A stretch of DNA of 64,000 nt from UBA4971 sp029551185. GTDB taxonomy: Bacteria > Bacillota > SHA-98 > UBA4971. A program made the translations under genes and the position numbers. Below, piece by piece: positions 33,691 to 42,912 of this stretch. The notes under the pieces are model-generated. The model was not told the origin of the DNA, searched no databases, and saw nothing but the letters and a program-made list of their open reading frames with translations. The DNA is taken from assembly GCA_035593725.1 (NCBI GenBank), contig DAOSZN010000003.1, forward strand, positions 71,301 to 135,300, read 5' to 3'. Each line of letters starts with the position of its first letter. Positions within the stretch are counted from its first letter, which is position 1.

Positions 33691-35973
33691 CTAGGGCACC
33701 TCTTTGCTTTTAAGTGCAGTATATACCCGTTCAGGTGTGGCAGGAATTTGTTTCATCCATACCCCACAAGCATCGTGAATGGCATTGGTAATAGCAGGGC
33801 TTATCGGGACACATACTGCTTCACCTATGCCTTTTGCGCCGAACGGGCCGGAAGGCTCGAGCTCTTCAGCGATAATTGTTTCGATTTCGCAAGGCATGTC
33901 CAGACTGGTAGGAAGTATATAGGTGGAGAAGTTACGAGTAAGGGTTATCCCTTCTTCGATAATTGTGTCTTCAGTTAAGGCATAGCCCATGCCCATGACG
34001 ACTCCGCCTTCGGATTGTCCTTCCACGCCTTGTGGGTTTATAGCTTTACCCGGATCAGGGACAGATACTGCTTCGAGGACTTCTGTTTCACCTGTCAAGG
34101 TGTTGACCTCAACTAAGGCTATCTGAGTGATATAGCTATAGAGCAGGTGAGGTATGCCCACATATCCTTCAAGTTCAGTCTCGGAAACAGGCCATATGAA
34201 ATAACCTTCGCCCTTTATGGTTTTTCCTCTTTCTACCATGAGCTCCGCGATTTTCTTAAACGAAACCGTTTTTTCCGGACAGGATTTTGAGACAGCGGAT
34301 CCATACTCAATATCTATGTCGCTCTCCGGCACAGAGAGGATTTCAGCAGCCAAAGTCGATATGGCACTATGCAGGTTGCCGGCAGCAAGCTTCAGTGCGT
34401 TTCCACCGGTATAGACGGAACGTGAAGCCGTGGATGTCCCGGAGTCCAGGGTATGCCCTGTATCGCCTGATAACATTACTATGTCATCAATGGAACACCT
34501 TATATAGTCCGCTGCTATCTGCACAAATGCAGTGGTGTTGCCCTGGCCTATTTCAGGGCAACTGACACCGACCGCAAATTGTCCGTTAGGTAGAAGTTCG
34601 ATTGTGGCAGCGCCGTAGTCAGGGAGGCCTTTCCCAAGGCCGCATCCTTGGAATGAGCAGGCTATGCCGATGCCTCGCTTCTTATGAGGAGCGCCGGGCT
34701 TTGCTTTGAGCTCTTCCCTGAGCTGCCAAAGCCTTGAGTTTTCAGCTGCCTCAAGCGTGCGCAGCAATCCGACTGAAGCTTCCATCTTGTGGCCTAGGGC
34801 AGCTATGTCGCCTTTTCGCAAACCATTCTTCTTACGAATCTCCAGTCTGTCCATGCCGAGCTTTTCCGCGATCATATCAACCTGAGTTTCTACGGCAAAG
34901 GTGACCTGGTTCGCTCCGAATCCCCTAAATGCTCCTGCCACACCGTTATTTGTATATACACAGAAGCCTTCCAGCCTCACGTTTTCCACTCTGTACGCGC
35001 CGCAGGAATGCTCTATTGCAAACCCGATAACCGGGCCTCCGAGAGACGCGTACGCGCCTGTATCAGAAACAACCCTTACTTCATTTGCAAGAATAGTCCC
35101 ATCGGCTGCTGCTGCAGTTTTCATGTAAATCTTCATAGGGTGACGTTTCATCCCGGCAATTACTGATTCTTCCCGCGAAAGTACGATTTTTGCCGGCCGA
35201 TCTGTATGTAACACAAGAAGCGCAAGGTATATTTGAACGGTAATCTCATCTTTACCGCCGAATGCTCCTCCGGCAGGTGTGTTGATTATGCGGATTTTTC
35301 TTGGATTCATGCCGAGAGCCCGTGCTACCTGAAGCTGGTCTCTGTAAGGGTGTTGTCCCCCGCACCAAATAGTGATGTTCTTATCATCGTCTATAGTAGC
35401 CACACCGCTCTCAGGTTCAAGGAAGGCATGCATCTGCCTGGGCGTAAAGTAGGTATTTTCAACTACAACATAGGCTTCATTGAATGCTGCCTCTACGTCG
35501 CCTCGTTCGATCTTTACATGATTATGGATGTTTCCCGTCTCATGCACGAGAGGAGACGTATCGAGCATTGCTTCTTCCGGGTCATCAACAATAGGCAGAG
35601 GCTCATATTCGACTTCTATCAACTCCAGAGCCTGTTCCGCTATTTCCTTGGATTCCGCTCCGACAAGGGCGATAGCGTCCCCCATGTATCGCACCTTATC
35701 ACGGCATAACACCGGCTGATCAGGGATGGCAATGCCAAACCCATTTAAGCCGGGGACGTCCTCATGGGTTAGGACTGTTACCACCCCGTCCAGCTCTTTC
35801 GCGCGTTTGGTATCAATCTTCTTTATCAGGGCATGAGGATACTTACTCCGCAGCACCGCGCCGTATATCATATTTGGGAAAGAAAGATCCGACATGTACT
35901 CTAGCGTGCCGCAGACTTTATCCTTTGCGTCAATTCGCGTGACGTCTGTACCAACCCACTTGGTCTTTGTCAT
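33691..35973 (-). CDS. Molybdenum hydroxylase molybdopterin-binding subunit, set 2 (XdhD-like position)
   Basis: The 760-residue protein is a paralogue of the preceding catalytic subunit, with hammerhead domain DVTRIDAKDKVCGTLEYMSD, PAGGAFGGKDE, GAFRGFGANQVTF and GAKGIGEAVCVPISP. The differing Mo-pocket loops (PAGGAF versus AMGGSF) suggest a different substrate or orientation, for example another purine oxidation state. It starts at an ATG behind GAGGAGGGGG. A MoaD-like gene and the second FAD subunit lie just upstream. Confidence 0.92.
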   Translation of the reverse strand: MTKTKWVGTDVTRIDAKDKVCGTLEYMSDLSFPNMIYGAVLRSKYPHALIKKIDTKRAKELDGVVTVLTHEDVPGLNGFGIAIPDQPVLCRDKVRYMGDAIALVGAESKEIAEQALELIEVEYEPLPIVDDPEEAMLDTSPLVHETGNIHNHVKIERGDVEAAFNEAYVVVENTYFTPRQMHAFLEPESGVATIDDDKNITIWCGGQHPYRDQLQVARALGMNPRKIRIINTPAGGAFGGKDEITVQIYLALLVLHTDRPAKIVLSREESVIAGMKRHPMKIYMKTAAAADGTILANEVRVVSDTGAYASLGGPVIGFAIEHSCGAYRVENVRLEGFCVYTNNGVAGAFRGFGANQVTFAVETQVDMIAEKLGMDRLEIRKKNGLRKGDIAALGHKMEASVGLLRTLEAAENSRLWQLREELKAKPGAPHKKRGIGIACSFQGCGLGKGLPDYGAATIELLPNGQFAVGVSCPEIGQGNTTAFVQIAADYIRCSIDDIVMLSGDTGHTLDSGTSTASRSVYTGGNALKLAAGNLHSAISTLAAEILSVPESDIDIEYGSAVSKSCPEKTVSFKKIAELMVERGKTIKGEGYFIWPVSETELEGYVGIPHLLYSYITQIALVEVNTLTGETEVLEAVSVPDPGKAINPQGVEGQSEGGVVMGMGYALTEDTIIEEGITLTRNFSTYILPTSLDMPCEIETIIAEELEPSGPFGAKGIGEAVCVPISPAITNAIHDACGVWMKQIPATPERVYTALKSKEVP

Positions 35974-36028
35974 TTATGATACCCCCTCCTCATCCAGCCA
36001 GAGCCGTATGGAGCCTTCAGTCTCTCTC

Positions 36029-36259
36029 TTAACCGCCGCCGGTCGGGGCCATAATGAGCACCTCGGCGCCGTCTGAAAGAGGCTCATCTTCATCATAGGC
36101 TCGCCTACCATTAATGAGGATGACAATGTAAATTCTGTCTTCGATTTTCAGGCGGTCCAGAAGATTAGCGAGTGTTGCGCCTTCCTCGAATTCCATCTGG
36201 AATTTGTCTTTGTCCCCGTATTTTTGCATCGGACCGAAGAGACATACGTTGACTTTCAC
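36029..36259 (-). CDS. MoaD/ThiS-like sulfur carrier protein
   Basis: The 76-residue ubiquitin-fold protein (VNVCLFGPMQKYGDKDKF...GATLANLLDRL) ends in PTGGG, the exposed di-glycine tail that MoaD and ThiS proteins need for adenylation and thiocarboxylation. Its place between the second Mo and FAD subunit genes suggests sulfur delivery for the pyranopterin or the Mo=S ligand of these hydroxylases. The start is a GTG at 36259 with GAGGGGG about 13 bases upstream. Confidence 0.82.
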   Translation of the reverse strand: MKVNVCLFGPMQKYGDKDKFQMEFEEGATLANLLDRLKIEDRIYIVILINGRRAYDEDEPLSDGAEVLIMAPTGGG

Positions 36260-36297
36260 GCCTTCCGAACCCCCTCAACGTAAATCGGTATAGAATC

Positions 36298-37170
36298 CTA
36301 GCAAGCCTCGGAACATGACAGTAAAGAGAGCAACCCTTCATATAGGAGATTGCATGCCATTTGCTCGCGATAACCTTTAGAACCTCTTACATCCGTTATA
36401 GGCACACAGTCGCGGAATGCAAGCTTCGAGACGTATTCAGCAGTCTTCGGATCAAGTTGCTTGCCGCATATGGCATTTTCTACTGTGCGTGCCCTAATCA
36501 CTGTCGGCGCCACAGCGCCAAAGGCAACTCTGACGTCGGTGAAAAGCCCGGGGCCTTGACATTTCGCGACAAACGCTACGCTTACTATGGATATTGCAAG
36601 GGATTTTCGTTGACCCAGTTTTCTAAAGAAGGAAATATACTCTTTATCCAACTTCGGAATCCTAACCCCAAGGACCATCTCGCAAGGCGCTAACACGGAT
36701 TTCTTCGGGCCTTGGAAGAACGACTCTATAGGCACGATTCGCGTACCCTTCGGCCCGATGATTTCGACAGACGCTTCCAGGACAAATAGGGCAGGTATAG
36801 TGTCGCCTGCAGGTGACGCTGTAGAGATATTGCCGCCGATGGTGCCCCTATTCCTTATCTGAGGCGATCCCACTTGAGCGCAGGCATTTGCTAATACGGG
36901 CGCGGTGTCCCGGACCAGAGTTGAGGATGCTATTTCAGCGTGTGTAGACATGGCGCCTATCCACACGTGATTGCTGTCAGCCTCTCTTATTCCGCGGACC
37001 TCAGGGACACATCCGATATCTATCAGCGCTTTCCAGGATTTCAGCTTATCTTTCAGCTCAACAACAAGGTCGGTGCCGCCTGCTATTATTGCAGCGTCAG
37101 GCCCCCATTTCTCAAGCAGTTCAAGGGTTTCGTCAATGCTTTTAGGAATTGCCACATTGATTCCAGTCAT
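36298..37170 (-). CDS. Molybdenum hydroxylase FAD-binding subunit, set 2
   Basis: The roughly 290-residue protein is a paralogue of the set 1 FAD subunit: AAIIAGGTDLVVELKDKL, GSPQIRNRGTIGGNISTASP and GQRKSLAISIVS. The ATG at 37170 follows the preA stop (37175-37173) by two bases and has GGGAG eight bases upstream; a TTG at 37176 would be the longer start. It presumably pairs with the Mo subunit at 33691 and the iron-sulfur subunit at 41247. Confidence 0.92.
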   Translation of the reverse strand: MTGINVAIPKSIDETLELLEKWGPDAAIIAGGTDLVVELKDKLKSWKALIDIGCVPEVRGIREADSNHVWIGAMSTHAEIASSTLVRDTAPVLANACAQVGSPQIRNRGTIGGNISTASPAGDTIPALFVLEASVEIIGPKGTRIVPIESFFQGPKKSVLAPCEMVLGVRIPKLDKEYISFFRKLGQRKSLAISIVSVAFVAKCQGPGLFTDVRVAFGAVAPTVIRARTVENAICGKQLDPKTAEYVSKLAFRDCVPITDVRGSKGYREQMACNLLYEGLLSLLSCSEAC

Positions 37171-37172
37171 AC

Positions 37173-38372
37173 TCAACTCTCCCTTGGTTTAAGAGTTATG
37201 CACCCCTCGACTGGACACACTGTCTCGCACATTCCACAGCCTTTGCACTTATCTTCATTGATGACGGGAATTCTGTTTTCATCGAGCTCTATGGCTTGAT
37301 GAGCTCCGTCCATACATGCGATGTAGCAAACATCACACTTGATGCATGTTTCACGATTCACAGCGGAGACAACCTTGTAATCCCTAGATAGCTTAGAATG
37401 GTCAACAATGTACGGCAATGCCTTGCCAACCAGTTCAGTGACGGACTTCATGCCCTTCTCCTCAAGATAAACAGTGAGACCGTCAATAAGGTCCTCGATA
37501 ATCCTGAACCCGTTACGCATTACAGCTGTACAGAGCTGGATATTGGTAGCGCCTAAAAGGAGGAATTCCACTGCGTCCATCCAGGTGCTGATTCCGCCTA
37601 CTGCAGCTATGGGGATGTCAACGGATTTCGCGATCTCAGCCACACACCTCAAGGTTACAGGTTTAATGGCAGGACCTGAGTAGCCGCCGTATGTAGAATA
37701 CCCTCCGACGTTGGGATATGGTATGAATGTGTCAAGATCAACTCCGATGAGACTCTTCAGCGTATTAATAGCGCATACTCCGTCTGCGCCTGACCTTTTT
37801 ACTGCATGGGCTGCTGCGGTAATATCAGCAATCTGCGGGGTGAGTTTGATGACTATCGGCACTCTTTCTGCAGCTTCCTTCACCCAGCGGGCTGTACGTT
37901 CCGTAAGCTCAGGGTCTTGTCCTATTGTGGAACCCATACCGCGCTCAGGCATTCCGTGCGGGCAGGAAAAGCTACACTCAATAAGATCCACGCCTGCAGC
38001 TTCCAGGCGTCTTACCAGCTCCTGCCAATCTTCTTTCTCTGCCCCCATGATGCTGGCAGCTACTACTCTGTCGGGAAATTCCTTCTTTAGGGCTTTTACG
38101 TCTTTTTCAACTTCGTCAATATGTCGTTCGGAAATTAAGTCGATATTCTGGAGTCCCATTAGTTTTTTATCTTCGAAATCTATCCCTGACATCATTGGGT
38201 ACACAAGTTCAACTACTTCGGTTTCCACTGACGTTGTTTTTAAGATTGCTCCGCCCCAACCGGCTTCAAACGCCCTTGCCACCATTTCAGCCGAGTCAGT
38301 GGTTGGCGCTGCAGCAAGGGTAAACGGATTAGGAAACTTCACACCACAGAATTCCAAAGATAAATCAACCAC
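37173..38372 (-). CDS. preA: PreA-like dihydropyrimidine dehydrogenase-type subunit
   Basis: The 399-residue protein has an FMN-binding dihydroorotate dehydrogenase-type barrel (residues 1-300: CGVKFPNPFTLAAAP, ECSFSCPHGMPERGMG, AVGGISTWMDAVEFLLLGA) and a C-terminal domain with two [4Fe-4S] motifs (CIKCDVCYIAC, CKGCGMCETVCPVEGC). It reduces or oxidises a C=C or C=N bond of a heterocycle with electrons from its PreT-like partner upstream. In this cluster the pair fills the slot of YgfK. At the position aligned with the loop cysteine of mammalian enzyme this protein has Ile (GSTIGQDPE). GTG start behind GAGGAGGG. Confidence 0.9.
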   Translation of the reverse strand: MVDLSLEFCGVKFPNPFTLAAAPTTDSAEMVARAFEAGWGGAILKTTSVETEVVELVYPMMSGIDFEDKKLMGLQNIDLISERHIDEVEKDVKALKKEFPDRVVAASIMGAEKEDWQELVRRLEAAGVDLIECSFSCPHGMPERGMGSTIGQDPELTERTARWVKEAAERVPIVIKLTPQIADITAAAHAVKRSGADGVCAINTLKSLIGVDLDTFIPYPNVGGYSTYGGYSGPAIKPVTLRCVAEIAKSVDIPIAAVGGISTWMDAVEFLLLGATNIQLCTAVMRNGFRIIEDLIDGLTVYLEEKGMKSVTELVGKALPYIVDHSKLSRDYKVVSAVNRETCIKCDVCYIACMDGAHQAIELDENRIPVINEDKCKGCGMCETVCPVEGCITLKPRES

Positions 38373-38447
38373 GTGCGGTCCCTCCTCGTATTAATCTTAA
38401 ACTCTTCCACGACCAAAGCCGAAAGCATACAGCCGATATTTCATCCT

Positions 38448-39788
38448 TTATGAAAGGAAATCATTAATGGATTTCGCTGCCAGTTTTCCATCAGCTACAG
38501 CTTGGACTACAGTTTTGCCGCCGTTCACTGCGTCCCCCCCTGCAAAAACCCCTTCTATTGAGGTGGCCAAGGTTTCCGGAGACACCTTAATCGTTCCCGA
38601 CGCATTAAATCGAATACCGCCGAACACGGAAGAAATCTCAGGCCATGGCCCTTGACCTGTCGCAAGAATGACATAAGAGACATCAATAACATGTTCTGTG
38701 CCCGGAATAAACTCAGGCCTGGGACGCCCGCTTGAATCAGGCTCTCCGAGTTTAGTGGAAACACATTCAATTCCTGCAACTTTTCTGTCTTTTTCAACGA
38801 ATCTCTGAGGAGCGGTAAGATACCGGAATTCTACGCCCTCTGTTTTGGCGAACTCCCGCTCTCTTTTCCATGCAGGCATTTCCTCTTCTCGGCGTCTGTA
38901 AAGAACAACGACTTCACTTGCACCGGCTCGAACAGCGGAACACGCTGCGTCCATAGCTACATTGCCGCCACCGATAACTGCGACCCTCCCTGACAATTCA
39001 GGCGGATCTCCTAACGCTGCCTTGCGTAAGAACTCTCCTGCCTGGAGCACGCCGGGGAGATCATGTCCGGGAATGTCCAGTTGAGATTTGTAACCCAAGC
39101 CTACCCCAATGAAAACAGCGTCCGAATTCCGCCGTATTTCATCGAATGGAATGTCTTTGCCTACTAAAACACCTGTCTTCAGGTTAACTCCGGGGGATAT
39201 GGCATATTCGATTTCTGCCTCTGCAATCTCACTGGGCAGCCGATACCTCGGTATCCCGTAAACCATTAACCCTCCGGGTTTCTCTTCCGCCTCGAAGACT
39301 GTAACCTCATGCCCTAACCTGGCAAGTTTGTGGGCACATGTAAGTCCTGCAGGCCCTGCTCCTATCACCGCGACTTTTTTCCCTGTAGGAGTGCCGGCTT
39401 TTTCCGGACGTATGCCTCGCTTCAGTTCTTCGTCAGCGACAAACCGATGCAAGGCTGAAATAGCGATAGGCTCCGCCAGGTTAGTGCTGGAGCAAGGCTT
39501 CTCGCACTGTTCTTCTGAAGGGCATACCCTGGAGCATACTGCGGAAAAAACGTTAGCTTCCCTTATCAGTCGTGCAGCCCCCACAAAGTTTCTTGTCTTG
39601 AGACGACGTACAAAACCAACGACATCGACTCCGGCAACACACCCGGAGACACAAGGCGCTTCGTGACAGAAAAGACATCTTGAGGCTTCAGGAAGTGCCT
39701 GGTGAAGAGCAAGCCCCTTTTCTACCTCATCAAATCCTGCTTTCCGTTCTTCCGGTGAAAGCTCTCTCATTTTTGGTCGGACGCTCAC
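38448..39788 (-). CDS. preT: PreT/GltD-like FAD- and Fe-S-dependent NAD(P)H oxidoreductase
   Basis: The roughly 446-residue protein has an N-terminal alpha-helical ferredoxin domain (CLFCHEAPCVSGC, CSRVCPSEEQCEKPC), then FAD- and NAD(P)-binding Rossmann motifs VIGAGPAGLTCAHKLA and VIGGGNVAMDAA, and a C-terminal FAD loop VFAGGDAVNGGKTVVQA. It feeds electrons from NAD(P)H to the PreA-like subunit. The GTG at 39788 follows AAGGAGG; the frame extends to 39848 but that part overlaps the upstream gene. Confidence 0.9.
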   Translation of the reverse strand: MSVRPKMRELSPEERKAGFDEVEKGLALHQALPEASRCLFCHEAPCVSGCVAGVDVVGFVRRLKTRNFVGAARLIREANVFSAVCSRVCPSEEQCEKPCSSTNLAEPIAISALHRFVADEELKRGIRPEKAGTPTGKKVAVIGAGPAGLTCAHKLARLGHEVTVFEAEEKPGGLMVYGIPRYRLPSEIAEAEIEYAISPGVNLKTGVLVGKDIPFDEIRRNSDAVFIGVGLGYKSQLDIPGHDLPGVLQAGEFLRKAALGDPPELSGRVAVIGGGNVAMDAACSAVRAGASEVVVLYRRREEEMPAWKREREFAKTEGVEFRYLTAPQRFVEKDRKVAGIECVSTKLGEPDSSGRPRPEFIPGTEHVIDVSYVILATGQGPWPEISSVFGGIRFNASGTIKVSPETLATSIEGVFAGGDAVNGGKTVVQAVADGKLAAKSINDFLS

Positions 39789-39822
39789 TTTAATTTGCCT
39801 CCTTGTGATCCGCGCCAGGATT

Positions 39823-40626
39823 TCATAACCTGTTATTCTTAACAGCAATCATCTCAGCAACAATACTTACAGCTATTTCTTGGGCGGTCTTCGCCCCGAT
39901 TGAAAGTCCGATTGGCGAGTGCACTCGTTCGATATCTTCCTTGGAAATGCCTTCTCTCTCAAGCGCCTCGAAAGTCTTTTGCACTTTCGTTTTGCTGCCA
40001 ATCATGCCGATGTACGCAGGATGAGGCGCGCCCTTCCTGAGACATGCTGCCAGTGTTTCTTTGTCATAGCTGTGGCCATGGGTAACAATGACTATATATG
40101 TTCCGGAATCTATTTCCAGGTTGGTTACAGCCTCCTCAAAATCGGATACTATGACTTCGTCAGCTGCTATCCGGGCCGCCTCAGCAAACTCAGGCCTATC
40201 GTCAACCAAAATCACCCGAAACCCTGCGATTCCGGCGATATGAGCGGTTGCGACTCCTACATGGCCTGCCCCGAATATGACAACCCTCGGGCGGGGGACG
40301 ATAGGTTCCATGTAGACCTTGGCCCGCCCGCCGCAAACCATTCCAAGGCTGTCTCTGTTCATCGGGGTAAGATCAACTTCCATGAACTTAGGCGTGTTCT
40401 CCACAAGAACGTGTGTGCTTTCCTTAATAATCCGGGCTTCAAGCTCACCTCCGCCTACTGTCCCAATTGATGTTCCGTCGGCAAAAACCAACATCTTAAA
40501 ACCAGGCAGACCGGGTGATGATCCGCTTGTTGCTACTACGATTGCAAGGACAGCAGGGCATCCTTCTTGGATAGCTTGGTTTATCCCTTCGTATATAGCT
40601 ATAGAGTCGCTATGTCGAGTTTTCAT
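39823..40626 (-). CDS. XdhC/CoxI-type molybdenum cofactor maturation protein
   Basis: The 267-residue protein has an N-terminal XdhC_CoxI domain (VATSGSSPGLPGFKMLVF, GTVGGGELEA, MVCGGRAKVYMEP) and a C-terminal Rossmann domain (VVIFGAGHVGVATAHIAG, IGMIGSKTKV). Such proteins bind Moco, promote its sulfuration and insert it into xanthine dehydrogenase-type apoenzymes. Its gene overlaps the MocA-like gene by four bases, so the two maturation factors are coupled. Confidence 0.9.
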   Translation of the reverse strand: MKTRHSDSIAIYEGINQAIQEGCPAVLAIVVATSGSSPGLPGFKMLVFADGTSIGTVGGGELEARIIKESTHVLVENTPKFMEVDLTPMNRDSLGMVCGGRAKVYMEPIVPRPRVVIFGAGHVGVATAHIAGIAGFRVILVDDRPEFAEAARIAADEVIVSDFEEAVTNLEIDSGTYIVIVTHGHSYDKETLAACLRKGAPHPAYIGMIGSKTKVQKTFEALEREGISKEDIERVHSPIGLSIGAKTAQEIAVSIVAEMIAVKNNRL

Positions 40627-41237
40627 GTCTTGCCCCTCCTATGCATTGCCCGGCTGTAGTCTTCTTGGGTGTCCAGATCGTAGATAATGCCTGAGTGTTC
40701 TATATTCACGCGAATCACCCTGTCTTTGTACTTCCGTATCACATCGCGCAAGCCGTTTCCATAGTAAGGCATGCTCATAATCTCGCTGCAAAGAGAGGCC
40801 GGAAACAAAGTCGGATGTCCTCCCCTGCCTTGATATTGAGGAATCACAATGTCTGCTGACTGACCCGGATCCCTGAATATCCTGATGATCTTCTCATACA
40901 CATCCGGCTCAATCTCAGGTTGATCCGCAGGCGCTATAAAGAACGCCTCAATTCTTGGGTCAAGGGCACTGATTCCCGCCTTAACCGATGAAAACATGCC
41001 TGACTTGTAATCAGGGTTCAGCGTAAGGTGCAGTTTAGGCCGGGCCTTCTTATCAAGAACAGCCCGAATCCTGTCAGCTTCATGTCCAAGCACTGCCACA
41101 ACTTGGTCCACTCCCGGGGAGTCGCAAGCTGCATCCACCGAAGCCTCAATCACGGTCTTGTCGTCCCATGGCAGAATCTGTTTCAGGGTCCCCATTCTCG
41201 TAGATTCTCCGGCTGCAAGAATAATCGCGCCTATCAT
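40623..41237 (-). CDS. mocA: MocA-like molybdenum cofactor nucleotidyltransferase
   Basis: The 204-residue protein has the NTP-transferase fold: IILAAGESTRMGTLKQILPW at the N-terminus, the FIAPADQPEI metal site and GRGGHPTLFP. MocA-type enzymes add CMP to Mo-molybdopterin to make the dinucleotide used by some hydroxylases, so this suggests at least one enzyme here uses molybdopterin cytosine dinucleotide. It lies directly after the set 2 iron-sulfur gene. Confidence 0.85.
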   Translation of the reverse strand: MIGAIILAAGESTRMGTLKQILPWDDKTVIEASVDAACDSPGVDQVVAVLGHEADRIRAVLDKKARPKLHLTLNPDYKSGMFSSVKAGISALDPRIEAFFIAPADQPEIEPDVYEKIIRIFRDPGQSADIVIPQYQGRGGHPTLFPASLCSEIMSMPYYGNGLRDVIRKYKDRVIRVNIEHSGIIYDLDTQEDYSRAMHRRGKT

Positions 41238-41246
41238 CTTAAGTAA

Positions 41247-41786
41247 CTACCCCTGGCATGAACTGCTCTTACATCCACCCTTTGCAGCAGCTTCAATGGC
41301 ATTGATTATCTTGACATAGCCTGTACATCTACAGAGATTCCCTGAAATCCCCTGACGAATCTCTTCCCGTGTCGGCTTAGGGTTAGCGTCCAGGATGGCT
41401 TTAGCCGCCATAATCATCCCAGGTGTACAAAATCCGCATTGCACTGCGCCTTCTTCAACAAACGCTTCCTGAAGCGGGTGTAGCTCTCCGTTTTCCTCTA
41501 AACCCTCGATAGTCGTGACTTTGGATCCATTTGCCTGGTACGCGAACATCAAGCATGAGTTTACAGGCTTACCGTCAATTAGGACGGTACACGCGCCGCA
41601 TTCTCCCTTACCGCAACCTTCTTTTGTGCCTGTGAGGCCCAAATCGTCCCGCAAGAAGTCTAACAAAGTGCGGGATGCCGGGACCTCCTTTCGTACATCC
41701 TTCCCATTTACTTCCATAGCCACTTCGACAAGAGCCTTCGCGGAAAATGGTGTACCTGTATCAACGGCGCCCGGCATATCACCCAT
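41247..41786 (-). CDS. Molybdenum hydroxylase [2Fe-2S] subunit, set 2
   Basis: The 179-residue protein has GCGKGECGACTVLIDGKPVNSC and QCGFCTPGMIM...GNLCRCTGYVKI cluster motifs, parallel to the set 1 subunit, and a C-terminal KGGCKSSSCQG tail with two extra cysteines. The ATG at 41786 is preferred because AAGGAG lies about 12 bases before it; the GTG at 41795 is too close. The subunit is separated from its presumed Mo and FAD partners by maturation and Pre genes. Confidence 0.92.
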   Translation of the reverse strand: MGDMPGAVDTGTPFSAKALVEVAMEVNGKDVRKEVPASRTLLDFLRDDLGLTGTKEGCGKGECGACTVLIDGKPVNSCLMFAYQANGSKVTTIEGLEENGELHPLQEAFVEEGAVQCGFCTPGMIMAAKAILDANPKPTREEIRQGISGNLCRCTGYVKIINAIEAAAKGGCKSSSCQG

Positions 41787-41832
41787 ATGAATCACCTTCT
41801 CCTTAAAAAGGGGTATCCCGCGTGGAGATAGC

Positions 41833-42822
41833 TTACGGCCTACCTCCCATCGTCAGTGCCATTATCGCTTTAGCTACATGGAGCCTGTTTTCTGCCTCGT
41901 CCCAAACTACCGATTGTTTGCCGTCAATTACCGCGTCTGTGACTTCGTAGCCTCTGTCCGCAGGTAGGCAATGCATGTAGATTGCATCAGAAGCTGCCAA
42001 GCCCATACGCCTTTCGTCGCAAATCCAATCCGTGTATTTCTTAGCCATAGCCATGGACTCTTCGGCTTTTCTTGTCCTCATCAATGCGCCCCAGCTCTTA
42101 GGGTAAACAACGTGCGCACCTTCGAAGGCAGCGTCCATATCGTCAGTTACTTCAAACTTGACTCCTGCTTCTTTCGCGTTTTCCTCTGCCTGCTTCATGA
42201 TGTGCGGCATCAAGTCGAATTCAGGCGGATGGGCAAGGACAACGTCCATCCCGAAGCGAGGCATAAGGAGGATGAGGGATTGAGGCACTGACATAGGTTT
42301 CATATAGCTTGGAGCATATGCCCAGGATACTACGCATTTACGGCCACGGAGGTTGCGCCCGAATCTTTCCACCACGGTCATAATGTCTGCTGCTATCTGT
42401 GTCGGGTGGTATACGTCACACTGAAGGTTAATGACCGGGACATGGGCATGTTCCGCAACTTCATTGATATACTTGTTGCCTTCATCAATGAAGCAGTTTC
42501 TAATGGCTATTCCATGACCGAATCTGCTGAGAACCTTCGCAGTGTCTCTTGCTTCCTCGCCGTGGCTAATCTGCATCTTGTCAGGGGTGAGATCATGAGC
42601 ATGTCCCCCAAGTTGGGTCATGCCTGCCTCAAACGAGTTTCTGGTTCTGGTGGACTGTTCAAAGAACATCATGAACAGAGTCTTGTCTTGGAGCAAACGA
42701 TGGGGTATGCCAAGGGCGAACTTCCTCTTCAACTCCCACGCGACATCAAGGAGCATCCAAAGCTCCTCCAGTGTCCAGTCCTGGGTTGAGATGAAGTCTT
42801 TTCCTCGATAAAGAGAATGCAT
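41833..42822 (-). CDS. ygeW: YgeW-type knotted carbamoyltransferase
   Basis: The 329-residue protein has the carbamoyl-phosphate motif FEQSTRTRNSFEAG, HPTQIAADIMTV and the second-substrate loop HCLPADRGYEVTD. A proline-rich KPMSVPQS segment marks the trefoil-knotted subgroup (N-acetyl/N-succinyl-ornithine transferase and YgeW) rather than classical ornithine transcarbamylase. In the purine cluster it is expected to run phosphorolytically on a ureido compound, giving carbamoyl phosphate for the carbamate kinase at 45646. Confidence 0.9.
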   Translation of the reverse strand: MHSLYRGKDFISTQDWTLEELWMLLDVAWELKRKFALGIPHRLLQDKTLFMMFFEQSTRTRNSFEAGMTQLGGHAHDLTPDKMQISHGEEARDTAKVLSRFGHGIAIRNCFIDEGNKYINEVAEHAHVPVINLQCDVYHPTQIAADIMTVVERFGRNLRGRKCVVSWAYAPSYMKPMSVPQSLILLMPRFGMDVVLAHPPEFDLMPHIMKQAEENAKEAGVKFEVTDDMDAAFEGAHVVYPKSWGALMRTRKAEESMAMAKKYTDWICDERRMGLAASDAIYMHCLPADRGYEVTDAVIDGKQSVVWDEAENRLHVAKAIMALTMGGRP

Positions 42823-42912
42823 ATATCTCGCCTCCTTGATTATTAAACTATCACATCATAATCAGTTTATGGTTCATTACACCTGCAATTAACAGTCTCA
42901 ATACACCCTGTA

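Noticed and set aside
31334..35973. Selenocysteine in the molybdenum hydroxylase subunits
   Set aside because: Both frames run without an internal TGA and no SECIS-like element or YqeB/EF2563-type marker gene was seen in the window; any selenium would have to be a labile ligand.
39788..39848. N-terminal extension of the PreT-like protein
   Set aside because: The extension overlaps the end of the XdhC-type gene and has no ribosome binding site, while AAGGAGG lies just before the GTG at 39788.
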